NCBI RefSeq assembly: GCF_001625215.2
Contig: NC_030385.2
Span: 46,215,598 to 46,279,597, forward strand
From: Daucus carota subsp. sativus
Taxonomy: Eukaryota > Streptophyta > Magnoliopsida > Apiales > Apiaceae
DNA length: 64,000 nt
Direction: 5' to 3'
Shown here one piece after another: positions 53,501 to 64,000 of this stretch. The notes under the pieces were generated by a model that saw nothing but the letters and a program-made list of their open reading frames with translations, was not told the origin of the DNA and did no database searches. Made by a program: the position numbers and the translations under genes. Position 1 is the first letter of the stretch. Each line of letters begins with the position of its first letter.

Positions 53501-56500
53501 AGATGCAATTATAAATTTTTCAGGACTTTAACGTCCACTATCCCAACATACCTGGCTTGTCTGACCACTTCTGGTAAATTTCATAACTCTTATTTTGGGC
53601 AAGCAAAATGACTAAAATTAACTTAAAATTAGAAATCTTGCTTTTTTATTTTTGTAAATTCAATCTTACAGTTGATTAAAATAGCTCTTTACAGTATGTC
53701 TTCAAAAAAATTAATATGAAGTATGTAATATCGATAATTTGCATTACAAAATGGTTGTTCTGCTTATTTAAAAGAAGCGGACGAGCCAAACTTCCCAGTT
53801 TTCTATATTAGGGAGCATAAAAAGATATCCCATGTTCAGTAATCATTTATTGAAATATGTTTTATGCCTTGCAAGAGCAGATCAGTTTTGCTTTCTTGCA
53901 GCCCTTTCCCAAGAAATAACATACTAGATATACTCATATCCACTAATGAAAAGTAGTGTGCACCATTAAATTACTCGTAAAAATGAGGAACAAAAAACCT
54001 TTTTTGAAACACTCCATCACTTCCTTAGCTTATTTTATATTGCTCACTTGGGCAAAAGATATCTTTGTTTAGCATTTATGGTCAGTTCCAAACTCCAATC
54101 CAAACAGTCACGACATTTTTTTCTTCTCTTTATTGCACTAGTAAAAAATCCTCGCCTTGTGATATAAAATATTGTCGATCCATTTAATCAGAGTATACAT
54201 GTCTGTCTGAGTGTGTATCTAATACCTGAAGGTTGACAATTACAATTTCTCCCCCGCCACGGACAGACTTTAAAGGAAGGTTGCATGCTGGAGTTATCTG
54301 CAAACTGCAGAATACAGCAATCAGAAAGTTCACAATGCATTTTGGTGGAAGAGCATACATGATTAAATTACATATTAAAAGAGTAATCCCAAAGTTATCC
54401 TACATTCTAGTTATTATAAGCATGTTAGATGCTATATACAATATTTAATCCAGATTCTTGAATCCTGCAAATAATACATTTGAGACATCCCTCTGAACTT
54501 CTGGAAAAGAATATGACAAGTTCTTTAACAGGTATTAAAAATATTTTTAGGATTATTACAAATTACAAATAAAAAAAATAGATATACCTTCAAAAAATGT
54601 GAGGAAAATATTTCATAAAATATCCACAGAACTATATCTTCAACACGAACCTGGTCCCTAAGCATAACACAAGATCAGCCACCAGGCAATGCTTTTCTGC
54701 CAAATTCATTTCTTTTCGAGGCAACTCATCCTAAAAAAAAATAGTAATAATAAATAGGGGGAAGAGACACAAACAGCTTAGTTTGAATACAACAAAAACT
54801 ACCTAAGTTTGAAACAATAATATATCTTGTCATCATTTGTTCCTAAACTAACCCCCACAAAACAAAGAGATTAAGCCTGTATGAAAAATTTCTGGCCTAA
54901 AACAACATTATACAGGGTTCAATACAGTAAAAACTGATTTTTGCCTGTTTATACTACTGACTCATTTCATCTTAGTCTTCATCACTTTATGATGCATCAG
55001 AGTTCAGGCATCATTAATACTCTTCAAACAGAATACTCCACATTTTCTTATGCTCCAAAATTCTACTTCAGTTATATGTGGACAGGTAAACAAGAAGTGT
55101 AACACAACCAAAATCACAACAGAAAGGTCGCTGTACTATTGTTAATACAAATGTCATACAAACATATCAGAGTCAAAAAGATGAAAACTCAATCTCATAC
55201 CAAATTCAGTCATTTAGAAAGTTCTTATTCTGCTCAAATTATAATAGTAAAAAATTAATACCTCCCAATCAAGAACAGAATCTCTAAGTCTTGACCTACA
55301 GTTCATGGAAGAACAACGTCTTGGTGTCTCCTTCAACCCAATAGTCTCCACCTCAAAATCCCGCAAATACCTTTGCAGTTCGCAAAAATTAAATTTAGTT
55401 AAAAAAACATTAAAGGATTCTCATGCAAATTATGGACTTAAGTTTCCATGGTCAAAGTCCCTGGGACAGTTCAATGGGAACATAGGAACCATTATTTAGG
55501 ACACAAACTGAATATAAATAAAAGAGCACAAAATTAGCGCTTACTCTGCTCCACATGAAGGGCAAACTTCCCTGAACGAGTTCCCATGCAACTCAGAAAG
55601 TTTCTCCCTAGGAATTCCGGATCGAAGATGCAAACTATCGACATTCTAAAAGAAACAAGTTTAAATGGTAAGATTAGAGGTAATGTGTTTATTAGAAAAA
55701 TATAATACATATGGGGAAAAGGAAGAGGGATGAATGAAAACCAAGTCATCCATAAAATAATGTACTAAAGTGAGATGGCTTGTTATTTATAAAATAGTAA
55801 AACACAAAAACTAACCAAAACATATATTCGTAGAATCATTTATATTTTTTTTATATTGGCTTCAATTTAAAGGTTGCACTATTTTTTAGTGTAGCTAAAA
55901 TTTGCAAAAATGCTGCAATTTGATATGTCTAAGCGCATCATTTTTAGAACAGCAGGCAAGAAAGTACATGTAGAGATAAAATACATCCAGATACATAACA
56001 TGCACTCACTAGTAGTACTTTTCACCACTTCTTGTAAAATAAAATGGAAAACATAAAAAGACAAGATAACTTGCCTGGCTGATGACAAACTTAAGAATAC
56101 CAGCTCTTTCCAAAGCAACCAAAGCCATATGTGTAACACTTGGCATGGCCCGATCAAATGGCAATGATGCTTCAGGCACACCTTTCCCTTCGTGCTGCAA
56201 CACAGCAAATTAATATTAAAACACTGAAACGATATTATGCACATTACCAAAATATTCTGTTTATTTCTTGGTTCAGGTTTAAGGAAAGGTGTTTAAAGCA
56301 ACGACGACAAAAACAGAAGTTATAATTTTAAGAATCAAAATAAATTTAAAAAAAAGGAAACACAAATAAATGACCTAATAAGAGTAACAAAGGAAATCAT
56401 GACACGTACTTGAAGTGTCCAAACCCCTTTAGGCCCACGAAAATCAGGTATCCCACAAGAAGTTGATATTCCTGCACCAGTGAATGCCACCAAGTGCTTA

Positions 56501-57399
56501 CTCTGTAGACAAAGTAATACAAAATTCAAGACTGTAAAACTGGTGAAACTTATCAAAATTAACACATGGTGCCAAGAGGAGCTTTAGCAAGTCGCCAACC
56601 TTCTCTATCATCAGCGCAAGTTTTTCAATCTGCCAAAACAATGATATCAGCAGCATTTACAGCACATAACAATCCAGTCCAATAAAGTGGCAAATAAGAG
56701 ATATTCAGTACCAATTTAAAATCAAAAAACTATAACAAGACTTCTTCATAGTGAACAAACTAGAAAGCAACAGTATTCACAAACATTTACTTGAACAGAT
56801 AGTTCTACCCCGTTTATTTAATTTGGTTAAATTAATGGAATGGAATTCATAATATTTTGTAGGTGAAATATTCGCAACACTCATTTTTTATTTCCTTGCC
56901 AATGAGAAACTGAGTCTCATTCCTCTCACTTTCTCCGTCACCTCACATCCTCCTCAACTACATTCAACATTGCTCAAAAATTTCAATTTCCTTTCTTCCA
57001 ACCACACCAAGCATAATGGTATATGCAATATCTTCACCACTTCATATCAACACTATCATACATAGAAAACAACATATCCGCGTATCAACCAAGCCCCAGT
57101 CCATACAAATCACACTATGATCAACCTACATGCACAGCAATTACGGAACCAGGACTCCAAGACACTCAAAACTAAACACTTAACCTACCCTCAAAACACA
57201 ACGACTACTCAAATCAACATTATTCACAACACGCATCACAAATAAAACCCTAAAAACTCGTTCAGCACAACAAACAAAATAAAAACATAAACAATAATAT
57301 AATTAGCTTTAGGTTCCTGATACATCACAAAAGCATATTAAACACACGATGATAACAAAATAAAAGAAAATAAGCAGCATAATATAAACAAAATTCATT

Positions 57400-57435
<36 letters not shown>

Positions 57436-57535
57436 CCTTCTGTTGGAGCAAACGGTTCGGGTCAAAAAACTCGGGCATTCCGACGGAGCCGACATCTTCT
57501 TTGTAGGAGAGCTTCTGAGCGTAGCCTAGAGACAT
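50567..57535 (-). CDS. SRT1: NAD-dependent protein deacylase, sirtuin SRT1 (SIRT6-like)
   Basis: Fourteen minus-strand exons give 478 residues: 57437-57535, 56600-56629, 56410-56502, 56075-56194, 55545-55645, 55262-55370, 54651-54730, 54226-54304, 53321-53374, 53019-53109, 52257-52339, 51863-51930, 51063-51165, 50567-50893. The start [20 protein letters not shown] and length agree with Arabidopsis SRT1. NAD fold [15 protein letters not shown] at 52-66; the NVDSLH block at 115-120 (Ser where I recall Gly); catalytic His134 in ELHGN; zinc cysteines 142, 145, 167 and 172; GTS at 208-210. The C-terminal third is divergent and Lys-rich. Class IV sirtuins deacetylate histone H3 and act in chromatin and metabolic control; this is a nuclear protein by family. 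Intron 4 appears to use a GC donor, and intron 1 opens with (CT)n. Confidence 0.95.
57404..57431 (-). repeat. (CT)n tract at the start of SRT1 intron 1
   Basis: On the sense (minus) strand the intron opens GTCCATCTCTCTCT, giving about 14 CT units within six bases of the 5' splice site. Confidence 0.9.
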
Positions 57536-58504
57536 TTTTGTGACGATTTCGATTCAGGTGTATTCGATATTTAATTTAATTTAATTTATTTGGCGAAGAG
57601 AAGGAAGATGAAAGTGGAAAGCCTGAAGGCTAAAACCCCAAAAACAACTATGGTAATTTGTAACTGCTGCCAGCTTTTATTTCATTCGCTGACCTTTCGA
57701 ATTCTCTCCCGTTTTAAGAAACTCCAATTCTCCTCATTAAAAATAAAATAAAATAACAAAAGCTCAATTTAAAATTACCTCGTTTTTTTTTAATAAAAAA
57801 GAATCAATTCATTAATCAAAAAGTCATACGGCATCTACAAATATAATCGAAACTGGACCGACGCTGAATTATATCGCTGTTGGATCCTTTTCATGCAAAC
57901 GCGTAATTATTTGGATAAACGTCATTATTTTTTATTTAATAAAAAGCGTTAATATTTGGATAAGTAATTGAATATTTATATTAGCTAATAAAAGTGCCTT
58001 CTTTTTTTAAATATATTTGAGTTAGGAATTTAACTGAACTCGACTAAGTAAGAAATTAAATGAGTCAAGTTATAAAATTATTTTATCTGTTAAAGATTCA
58101 CAGCAGGTAAATGCAGCCGAAGATGTCTTCAGGGTATTGTAGTACAGGGTATAATCCCATGAATTTCACTGGCTTAGTTGACACAAGCATCAATATCTCA
58201 TTGGAGAGAAAATGTACACATACATAGCTTATGAATGATCACTCTACTAGTAACCTTCTGTTCTGTTCTAACTTGAACGTTGGGCGCAGTTTTTGTCATG
58301 TTCTTTAGCCATTGTACTGTTAAGCCTCAAGATTAAAACATACACTGTCTTTCTTTTGTTGGGACGGACAAATTTTATTAATTTATCGAGATTATTAATT
58401 TTTTCAAGTTCATTGTATGCATGTGTCTAATGGTCAGTTTCAAATATGTTCAACTTGTGCTGGTAGGATTTTTGTTGTATAGTGAAACCAAATTTTGGTG
58501 CTGG
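57536..58504. other. SRT1 upstream region and AT-rich spacer
   Basis: About 970 bp. The first 100-150 bases are the likely SRT1 leader and promoter; the rest is AT-rich without a gene. Confidence 0.4.
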
Positions 58505-58716
58505 GATCCACCACGGGTGTCCCAGTTGGTTAAGACCGTGACTTTAAAGACTTACCATCCCAAGATCATAGGTTCGATTCCACTCGGAAGCACAGAAGTA
58601 AGTGGACTACCATGTTTACGAATTACGAGTGTACTAATAGTTTTCCGGATTAGTCGAGGTGCACAAAAGTTGGATTGGACACCGGATAACCAAATAAAAA
58701 GATTAAAAAAAAATAA
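58505..58716 (+). mobile_element. tRNA-derived SINE
   Basis: A 212-bp insert with an internal RNA polymerase III promoter: box A-like TGTCCCAGTTGG (58518-58529), box B GGTTCGATTCC (58571-58581), and a 3' A-rich tail. It is flanked by the direct repeat TTGGTGCTGG (58495-58504 and 58717-58726); the flanks continue nearly alike (GATC against ATC). The box B is that of a tRNA, but no complete tRNA fold with an acceptor stem follows, so this is a SINE and not a tRNA gene. A short frame across it is chance. Confidence 0.8.
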
Positions 58717-58726
58717 TTGGTGCTGG

Positions 58727-60813
58727 ATCGCTTGAGCTATCATGAACAGCATAATAATTTAACTTGCTTGAGTATAAATACTTCTGAGTTAATTATGAGT
58801 TGAGTAGGCATGCTCTTGAATTCTTCTTCGTGTTTTCTTAGCACTGAACTGTTGGTGTTAATCAATGTTGATTAAATTCCACGGATCAAAGAACATAGTT
58901 GGGCACACAATGTCAAGAGATTATGATCTGTGAAGTTGCCTACTGGGACTGAGTATGCTATAAGAGCACAAGAAGTAGCTTAATTTCAGTTTACTGCTTT
59001 ATTGATCAATAGAAGACAGCTGTTCATCTGTTTTCAATCTCATAATTAGATGACATGGTACAGATGCATTAGTTGAGTCAAATAAGAAACAGAGTTAAGT
59101 GATCCTAATTGAGCGCGATTATTCTACTTGCATGAAAAATTGTATAATGCTGGTAAATTCCGGACTCGTTGCACAATGCTCCTCCAATGCATGTTGCATA
59201 TGGATAGGGAGGATATAGGTTACTTTCTTTCGATATCCATAAGCAGCAGCTAAGACATTTCGTATTCAAATTATGGTGCCAGGATTCCTAACTTGCCCAA
59301 TAGTAACAAGAATAAATAAAGGCTACAAAGGCTGTTAATATGTTTCCATGTTTCAGTGGATGCAGTTTTTACTTTTAAGAATCTGCAGAGTGAACTTATA
59401 CGCAGAAGAACGAACATTCCAGTGTTATATTCAAGACATTAACACATACTCCCTATATTGCAATTGGCATGCTCAAGGAAGATTGATAATGACTGTATTG
59501 GATTCTCCGTGCTGCCTAAAACAGCAGCACATTAACACATACTCTGTTTATTGCAATTGGTATGTCTCGGACTTTTGGAGTTCGGATCTGTTAAAATGCA
59601 CACATAACTCAAACTCTTGATTCAATATAGATTCCAGACTTCTCCGAATCAGGATCTGATCAAAGTACATAAACACAGTAAAGCATGACTAACTTCTAAT
59701 TACATCACATAATTCTGCAGCACATACAGTATTAGCTTAATTTCTTGAATCCAACAACAATAAAGACTTGAAAAGGCTGTTCTTGTTTAATTTGTAGTAC
59801 AATATAAGCTACTTGCTGCAATCTAGTTTATTTCATTTTGTCGGTAAGAATTATATACTATCGATGACCAGACTAAATTACGAAACAAATTTTAATAAAA
59901 GGTCAGATCCAGAGTAATATCTTCTGTCATAAGATTGACTAGTGCAACACTTAATACTACTCCTTTGATTCCTTTCTTTTCATAGAGCCAATGGACAGGG
60001 CAACTGCAGAGAATATATATTTGTTTTCTTTAGCTTTTTCATATTATAAAGAACCTGTCGTTTTCTTTCTTAAATTAATAGAATTACTGATTTCGTAACT
60101 TAAATACACCTCTGCATAATTTTTATACTCAAATCTAACGAAAATACAGAGATTCGCCAGAACCTGAAAGACATTAATGAAATTGTGGCAATTATAGTTG
60201 AATCATGTGGTTCAGTTTCTGCAGATTCAGCACAACGTGCGTTCAATTGTTTACAGATATTTTTAACACCATTTTTGATCAGCCAGAGAAGCATTAGTTG
60301 TATGTAGACCCCAGAAAAGATGTACATTTATATAGAATGGCACCGACACATATCTGTCCCGGATCTCTTGTCCCTCTGCCCACGTTCTAAAGCAAGGCTC
60401 ATTTTCTTGGTCATTTTCCTATTCTAGTGTGATTGCTGAGGGTGCGCGGAAATTAGTCTAAACACGTTCTCGTAAAACCTCGAGATGTTGATTGGTGATA
60501 TGATATATCTGTTTTATGGCTAATTTGCTCAGCTATCAGTTGATATGTAATGCCAGACCATTTATAGGGAAACTGAAAAACCATATTACAGAAGAACAAA
60601 ATGTATTCACAGCTCATAGTGAAACAGGAATTATTATCACACAGTACTAATTCTGAGATAATTACAAAACCGAATGATGGAGAAAAGAAGCAAATAATTT
60701 AACAAGAACACTTTGTAAACGATAAAAGAAAAAAGAAAACCATTTCTATAACAAGATGTAATATGTTACCCATTCAAATAATCCCAAATTATTGATCACA
60801 AATCCAAGCTCAA
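58727..60813. other. Intergenic region without a recognised gene
   Basis: About 2.1 kb. Contains the 93-bp duplication at 59437-59565 and otherwise only short frames with no domain. Part of the right end is 3' UTR of the FLA gene. Confidence 0.4.
59437..59565. repeat. Direct repeat with 93-bp offset
   Basis: CATTAACACATACTC and TATTGCAATTGG-ATG occur at 59437 and 59530. One further unit boundary is unclear. This makes a chance frame with a repeated Asn-Thr-Tyr-Ser-(Leu/Val)-Tyr-Cys-Asn-Trp, which I do not treat as a gene. Confidence 0.6.
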
Positions 60814-62049
60814 TCAAAGAAACATGACCGCCCCAAAAATCAATGGCACCACCATCATTCCCACACCCCTGATCCTCACCGAACCATTCTCATCACTAGC
60901 CGTGTCATCCGCTGGATCCTCGTCCTCGGATCCATCAGGCCCGGGAGCATCAGCTGCATCCTCGTCCTCACTCGTCTCGCCTTTCTTGGCCTTAGCCTTG
61001 GGCTTCTTCTTGGCGCCCTTGGGAGCTGGCGCTGGCTCAGGCGCCAGCTCCTCCTTAACGGCCTTAAACAACTCCCGGGGCAACAAAACCTTGTCAATTT
61101 TGTAAACAGCCAGTGGCTCCTCATCAACCAAGGTCCCGGACACGGTAGCTGTCACGGCCTTGGTCTTCAATTTCACAGACTCCCCATCATTCTGCACCGT
61201 GAAATCATACTTGTTTTTACCCTCGGTAGCCAGAGTGTTCATTAGGCCATTATTCGACCTCAACATCCCCATCGAATTATAAACTGGAACACCGTGGTAC
61301 AACAACACTGCCATCTTACCAGCAGCTGTTAAGTTCTTGTACTTCGGCATGAAATCTTCGAGAACATCATCACTTGGACAAAACACAGTCAATCCACCTT
61401 CAACAGATTGAACGAAAGTGTCCTCTGCTTTTTCAGAAACCAAAAGGTCTGCGAAGGCCTTGCAGCCCTTTAGTCTCATGACATCGGTTACATTGAGGGA
61501 CGGGGCCGCGGTGGGGGCCTCCGCGGAGGGAGACGATAAAATATGACTAATGTGAATTACGGAGATATTATAAGGCTTTTCTTCGATAGTCTTTACGAAG
61601 TAGGAATTGAGTGCTCCGGAGTTATCCTCCGGGGCGAAGCCGACACGCCCGCCTTTAACGTCGGTGATGTTGACGTACCCGGAGGTTCCGTCGGCTTCGC
61701 CGGTGGCCTGGAACATGGTGGCCGTCAGCGTGGTGCCTCCGCTGATCTGGTGCAGTTTCTTGGCGCCGAAGTAATCTGCAAAGACATGCAGAGCGAGGAC
61801 GTTCTTCATGGTGTAGACCGAGAGGTGCTTGGACAGGAGGTCTGCCATGCCGGCATTGTCGACAGCGCAGACGGTGATGGTGAGGCGGCGGTTGATGTCG
61901 GCGGCGAGGTGGGTGATGGTGAGGTAGTGGTTGAAGGTGGAGAATTCGGGGTGTTTGGCGAGGATGCGGGTGATGTTGTGGGCGGAGGCGGCGGAGGCGA
62001 AGACAATGGCGATGAGGAGGGAGAGGGTGGTGACTTGCCGGAGCTGCAT
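60814..62049 (-). CDS. FLA1: Fasciclin-like arabinogalactan protein, FLA1-like
   Basis: Intronless gene of 411 codons; ATG at 62047-62049. Signal peptide at about 1-23 (cut before HNITRILAKHP). Two fasciclin domains, about 24-170 and 190-330, each with the family H1/H2 motifs (TITVCAVDNAGM, GGLTVFCPSDDV). A Pro/Ala-rich arabinogalactan glycomodule SPSAEAPTAAPS lies between them and APEPAPAPKGA after them. Then comes a Lys-rich, then Asp/Glu-rich tail, and a hydrophobic C-terminus (GMMVVPLIFGAVMFL) typical of a GPI anchor signal. FLAs are cell-surface glycoproteins in adhesion, wall assembly and signalling. The Lys/acidic tail and the start agree with Arabidopsis FLA1 as I recall it; the FLA1/FLA2 group is firm, the exact orthologue less so. 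Many Asn-X-Ser/Thr sites fit N-glycosylation. Confidence 0.9.
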   Translation of the reverse strand: MQLRQVTTLSLLIAIVFASAASAHNITRILAKHPEFSTFNHYLTITHLAADINRRLTITVCAVDNAGMADLLSKHLSVYTMKNVLALHVFADYFGAKKLHQISGGTTLTATMFQATGEADGTSGYVNITDVKGGRVGFAPEDNSGALNSYFVKTIEEKPYNISVIHISHILSSPSAEAPTAAPSLNVTDVMRLKGCKAFADLLVSEKAEDTFVQSVEGGLTVFCPSDDVLEDFMPKYKNLTAAGKMAVLLYHGVPVYNSMGMLRSNNGLMNTLATEGKNKYDFTVQNDGESVKLKTKAVTATVSGTLVDEEPLAVYKIDKVLLPRELFKAVKEELAPEPAPAPKGAKKKPKAKAKKGETSEDEDAADAPGPDGSEDEDPADDTASDENGSVRIRGVGMMVVPLIFGAVMFL

Positions 62050-62125
62050 TTTTCCGGCGGGGGAGAGGGTGGTGGTTTTGAGGGGAGGATAAGATGAGGG
62101 AGTGGTAGTGTGAGGTGTGGGATGA

Positions 62126-62134
62126 GTATATAAA
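62126..62134 (-). promoter_or_regulatory. TATA-like element of the FLA1-like gene
   Basis: The minus strand reads TTTATATAC at this point, about 80 bases before the ATG, leaving a leader of about 50 bases. The same bases read TATATAAA on the plus strand, so orientation is not decisive. Confidence 0.4.
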
Positions 62135-62467
62135 GCAGAGTGTTGTGTGTGTGTTTCTTTTTAAATACTAGTTTGGTTCATTTATCCCTTAAATCATAAA
62201 TCTTGAATCCATTTTCAATGGCTTTTTACACCCTCTGCCCCAATTCTTCATACTTATTTACAAAAAATGCCATTCAAATTACTATAAATGACTGAACTTT
62301 TGACTATAGAAACTTCCAACCCATGTGCACTTTCTGTTCTCGGCTTCAAGAGACTTTGCTCACATAATATACATATACATATATATAATGTATGTATATG
62401 CTAATCACGTGCTGCTGTCTGGCTATTTCCCCACTGAACATGACATCCACCTCTTTGCCCTGAATTC
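62135..62467. other. Upstream region of the FLA1-like gene
   Basis: About 330 bp with a TG-rich stretch near 62142 and TATACATA-rich sequence near 62366. No gene seen. Confidence 0.35.
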
Positions 62468-62735
62468 TTTTGGCAACCAGACAAGAAACAATTTCGCTTA
62501 AAAATTGACTACAGCTCTCATCCTTTCCTCTTCTGTACTTCTTGGCAACTGGGATTCAAATTGACTATGATTTTGAATTTCAAACATAGACCACTGATCT
62601 GCTATGGTTTTGTTTGGCATGCAGACAAGATTTCCATTCACTGTCAAAATTTAGGGAGGTCTATTCCTTTTCCTCTCCTGTAGCCCTTTGCAGATGGTAT
62701 TAGGTTTGACTAGGGATTTGAATCCAGAACACATA
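62468..62735. repeat. Diverged tandem duplication with about 145-bp period
   Basis: TTTGGCA-CAGACAAGA begins at 62468 and 62613, and the two copies continue with TCCTTTCCTCT-CTGTA-CC and a TTTGAC block. Similarity is moderate, with small gaps. Confidence 0.65.
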
Positions 62736-63600
62736 CTGCGTTAAAATTTAATACTGGAGAAGAAGAGCATTTCATCTATCTTCTCTCTCCATGAAAGAGG
62801 TATCCATATTTTTTCCTCACCATAGCACAAGTTTCAGCCATTCTAGGGACCGAGATATGTAAATTTCATTGTTGATCTTTTATTTTACAGGTTAATTATA
62901 ATCATCTGAATCTTGACAACTTTCCATCCTTAAACAGTGATGGTTCTGGTGATTTCACGTCCCTCTGCTCATTTAAGTAGGTAAAAATCTATGTTTGTTA
63001 AAGTGCTAATGATGTGTTTGATCTAATGTGTCTGAAAAAGGTTCCACATGAAAAAGAAGAAGGCAGATGGTTTATAGCAATACAGAAAATACTGAACCAA
63101 ATGAAGGTCAGCATCATAATCCTGGTGAGTGTTTTCTCTCTACTATTTATAAGTTTTAGTTTATTTACAGCTCCCCATTTATACATCACAAACATATTAT
63201 TAAAGGTGATTTGATTAACACTCCCGGGAAACAATCATTGTATCCATCTTAAATCTTTTATTTTGTTATAAGTTTTGTTTATTTTGTGTCTTCCATCAAT
63301 TCAGAGTATGGTCCATAAAGTTGCATGTTCTCACTTTAAAAATCCATTTCATTTATAATGATGATATAATGTCTGAATTTGAGCATAATTCCAAACTAAT
63401 AAAGTGAAATCTGGACTTCTTCCAGGTCCACACACTAATGCTAATCTTGGTGGTTTACACGGAAGGCATGGGAAATCACCTCTCTCTGAGTCATTGGTTT
63501 GGAAAACACCTTCAAAGGGTATATTGCTTTCTGAATTTTTTTCAATAGGAACTGTTGAACTCTTCTTCTGCAATCGAAATTGACATTATCAAATATTGTT
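62736..63600. other. Non-coding sequence, no recognised gene
   Basis: About 860 bp, AT-rich. A short frame near 63014-63214 has no domain and lies in repetitive flank. No feature called. Confidence 0.35.
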
Positions 63601-64000
63601 TTAAGGTTATGTACCCAGCATGAATACACAAGCTTCTCACCAATCAGCGTTTAAGATATTCCGGTATGACTTCCAGATTTGAATTTAAAAGTAATTATTT
63701 TTGTCTAATTAGAAATTTGAACATAGATATAGAAAATGTGATTGGTTCTTCCACAATGGACCATTGACATACTTTTTTTTGGGTTTTAAGGTTCTGTATT
63801 CAACATGAATACACAACTGCCTCCCAATTCTTTCTCTCCACTGTCAAATTTGACCAATCACAGTTTAAGATCATCTGGTATTCCTTCCAGATTTGAAGTG
63901 ATGTGTCATTATTTCGGTCAACATTTGCATTTATAACCAAATTTAAATGTAAACTGTGTTTCTTTGTTGTTAGGTGAAGGTATCAAGATGAATGCACAAA
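63601..64000. repeat. Tandem repeat of about 185 bp running off the window
   Basis: CAGCATGAATACACAA at about 63616, CAACATGAATACACAA at 63801 and CAAGATGAATGCACAA at about 63984 give a period of about 184-185 bp. Between them AAGGTT-TGTA, CACCAATCA/ACCAATCACAGTTTAAGAT and CTTCCAGATTTGAA recur in order. Two full diverged units and the start of a third are present. Confidence 0.75.

Noticed and set aside
58518-58590. Possible tRNA gene
   Set aside because: Box A and box B are present but the rest does not fold as a tRNA; target duplication and A tail show a SINE.
59348-59620. Frame with repeated CNW motif
   Set aside because: Explained by the 93-bp direct DNA repeat; no known domain.
61543-62097. 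184-codon Gly/Val-rich frame on + strand
   Set aside because: Antisense shadow of the FLA1-like gene, whose minus-strand protein has clear domains.
63014-63214. 66-codon frame with a hydrophobic end
   Set aside because: No homology recognised; short and in AT-rich flank.

Overview
This is a nuclear genomic window from a flowering plant, very probably a eudicot. The genes have many short exons with GT-AG introns and AT-rich introns and spacers, and the proteins belong to plant-specific families (plastid-targeted IGP synthase, LACS8/9-type acyl-CoA synthetase, PADRE/DUF4228, fasciclin-like AGP, CC-NBS-LRR, SRT1). Several are close to Arabidopsis proteins I recall. The species cannot be fixed from the sequence alone. 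Gene models were rebuilt by hand by joining exons in frame across splice sites; each reads open from start to stop.

Layout. 2-133: tail of a RING-H2 E3 ligase gene (+). 1517-2137: PADRE/DUF4228 protein (-). 3883-6999: two-RRM glycine-rich hnRNP, HLP1-like (+). 7428-7883: non-autonomous Mutator-like element with a perfect 9-bp target duplication. 8336-10048: intronless single-pass membrane protein, probably a GT-like family (-). 12988-18682: long-chain acyl-CoA synthetase, LACS8-like (+). 19648-24927: plastid-type SET protein of the Rubisco-LSMT-like group (+). 25399-25792: Harbinger-type MITE. 26347-30574: indole-3-glycerol-phosphate synthase (+), with a hAT-type MITE in intron 7. 31455-35151: SAWADEE-like domain protein (+). 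37044-39184: p24-beta cargo receptor (+). 40959-45420: cytosolic acetoacetyl-CoA thiolase (-). 46992-49727: intronless RPM1-like CC-NBS-LRR (-). 50567-57535: SRT1 sirtuin (-). 58505-58716: tRNA-derived SINE. 60814-62049: FLA1-like arabinogalactan protein (-). The right end (62.4-64 kb) holds diverged tandem repeats.

The genes are ordinary, unrelated housekeeping, signalling and defence loci. They do not form a cluster or pathway, and I see no previously undescribed system. The points worth a second look are structural. Pyrimidine (CT)n tracts sit directly behind the first 5' splice site of several genes. Two introns use GC donors. A piece of IGP-synthase intron 7 has a diverged copy inside intron 1 of the neighbouring SAWADEE gene. 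Several small transposons keep readable target-site duplications, and many two- or three-copy tandem duplications (38-525 bp period) lie in introns and flanks.
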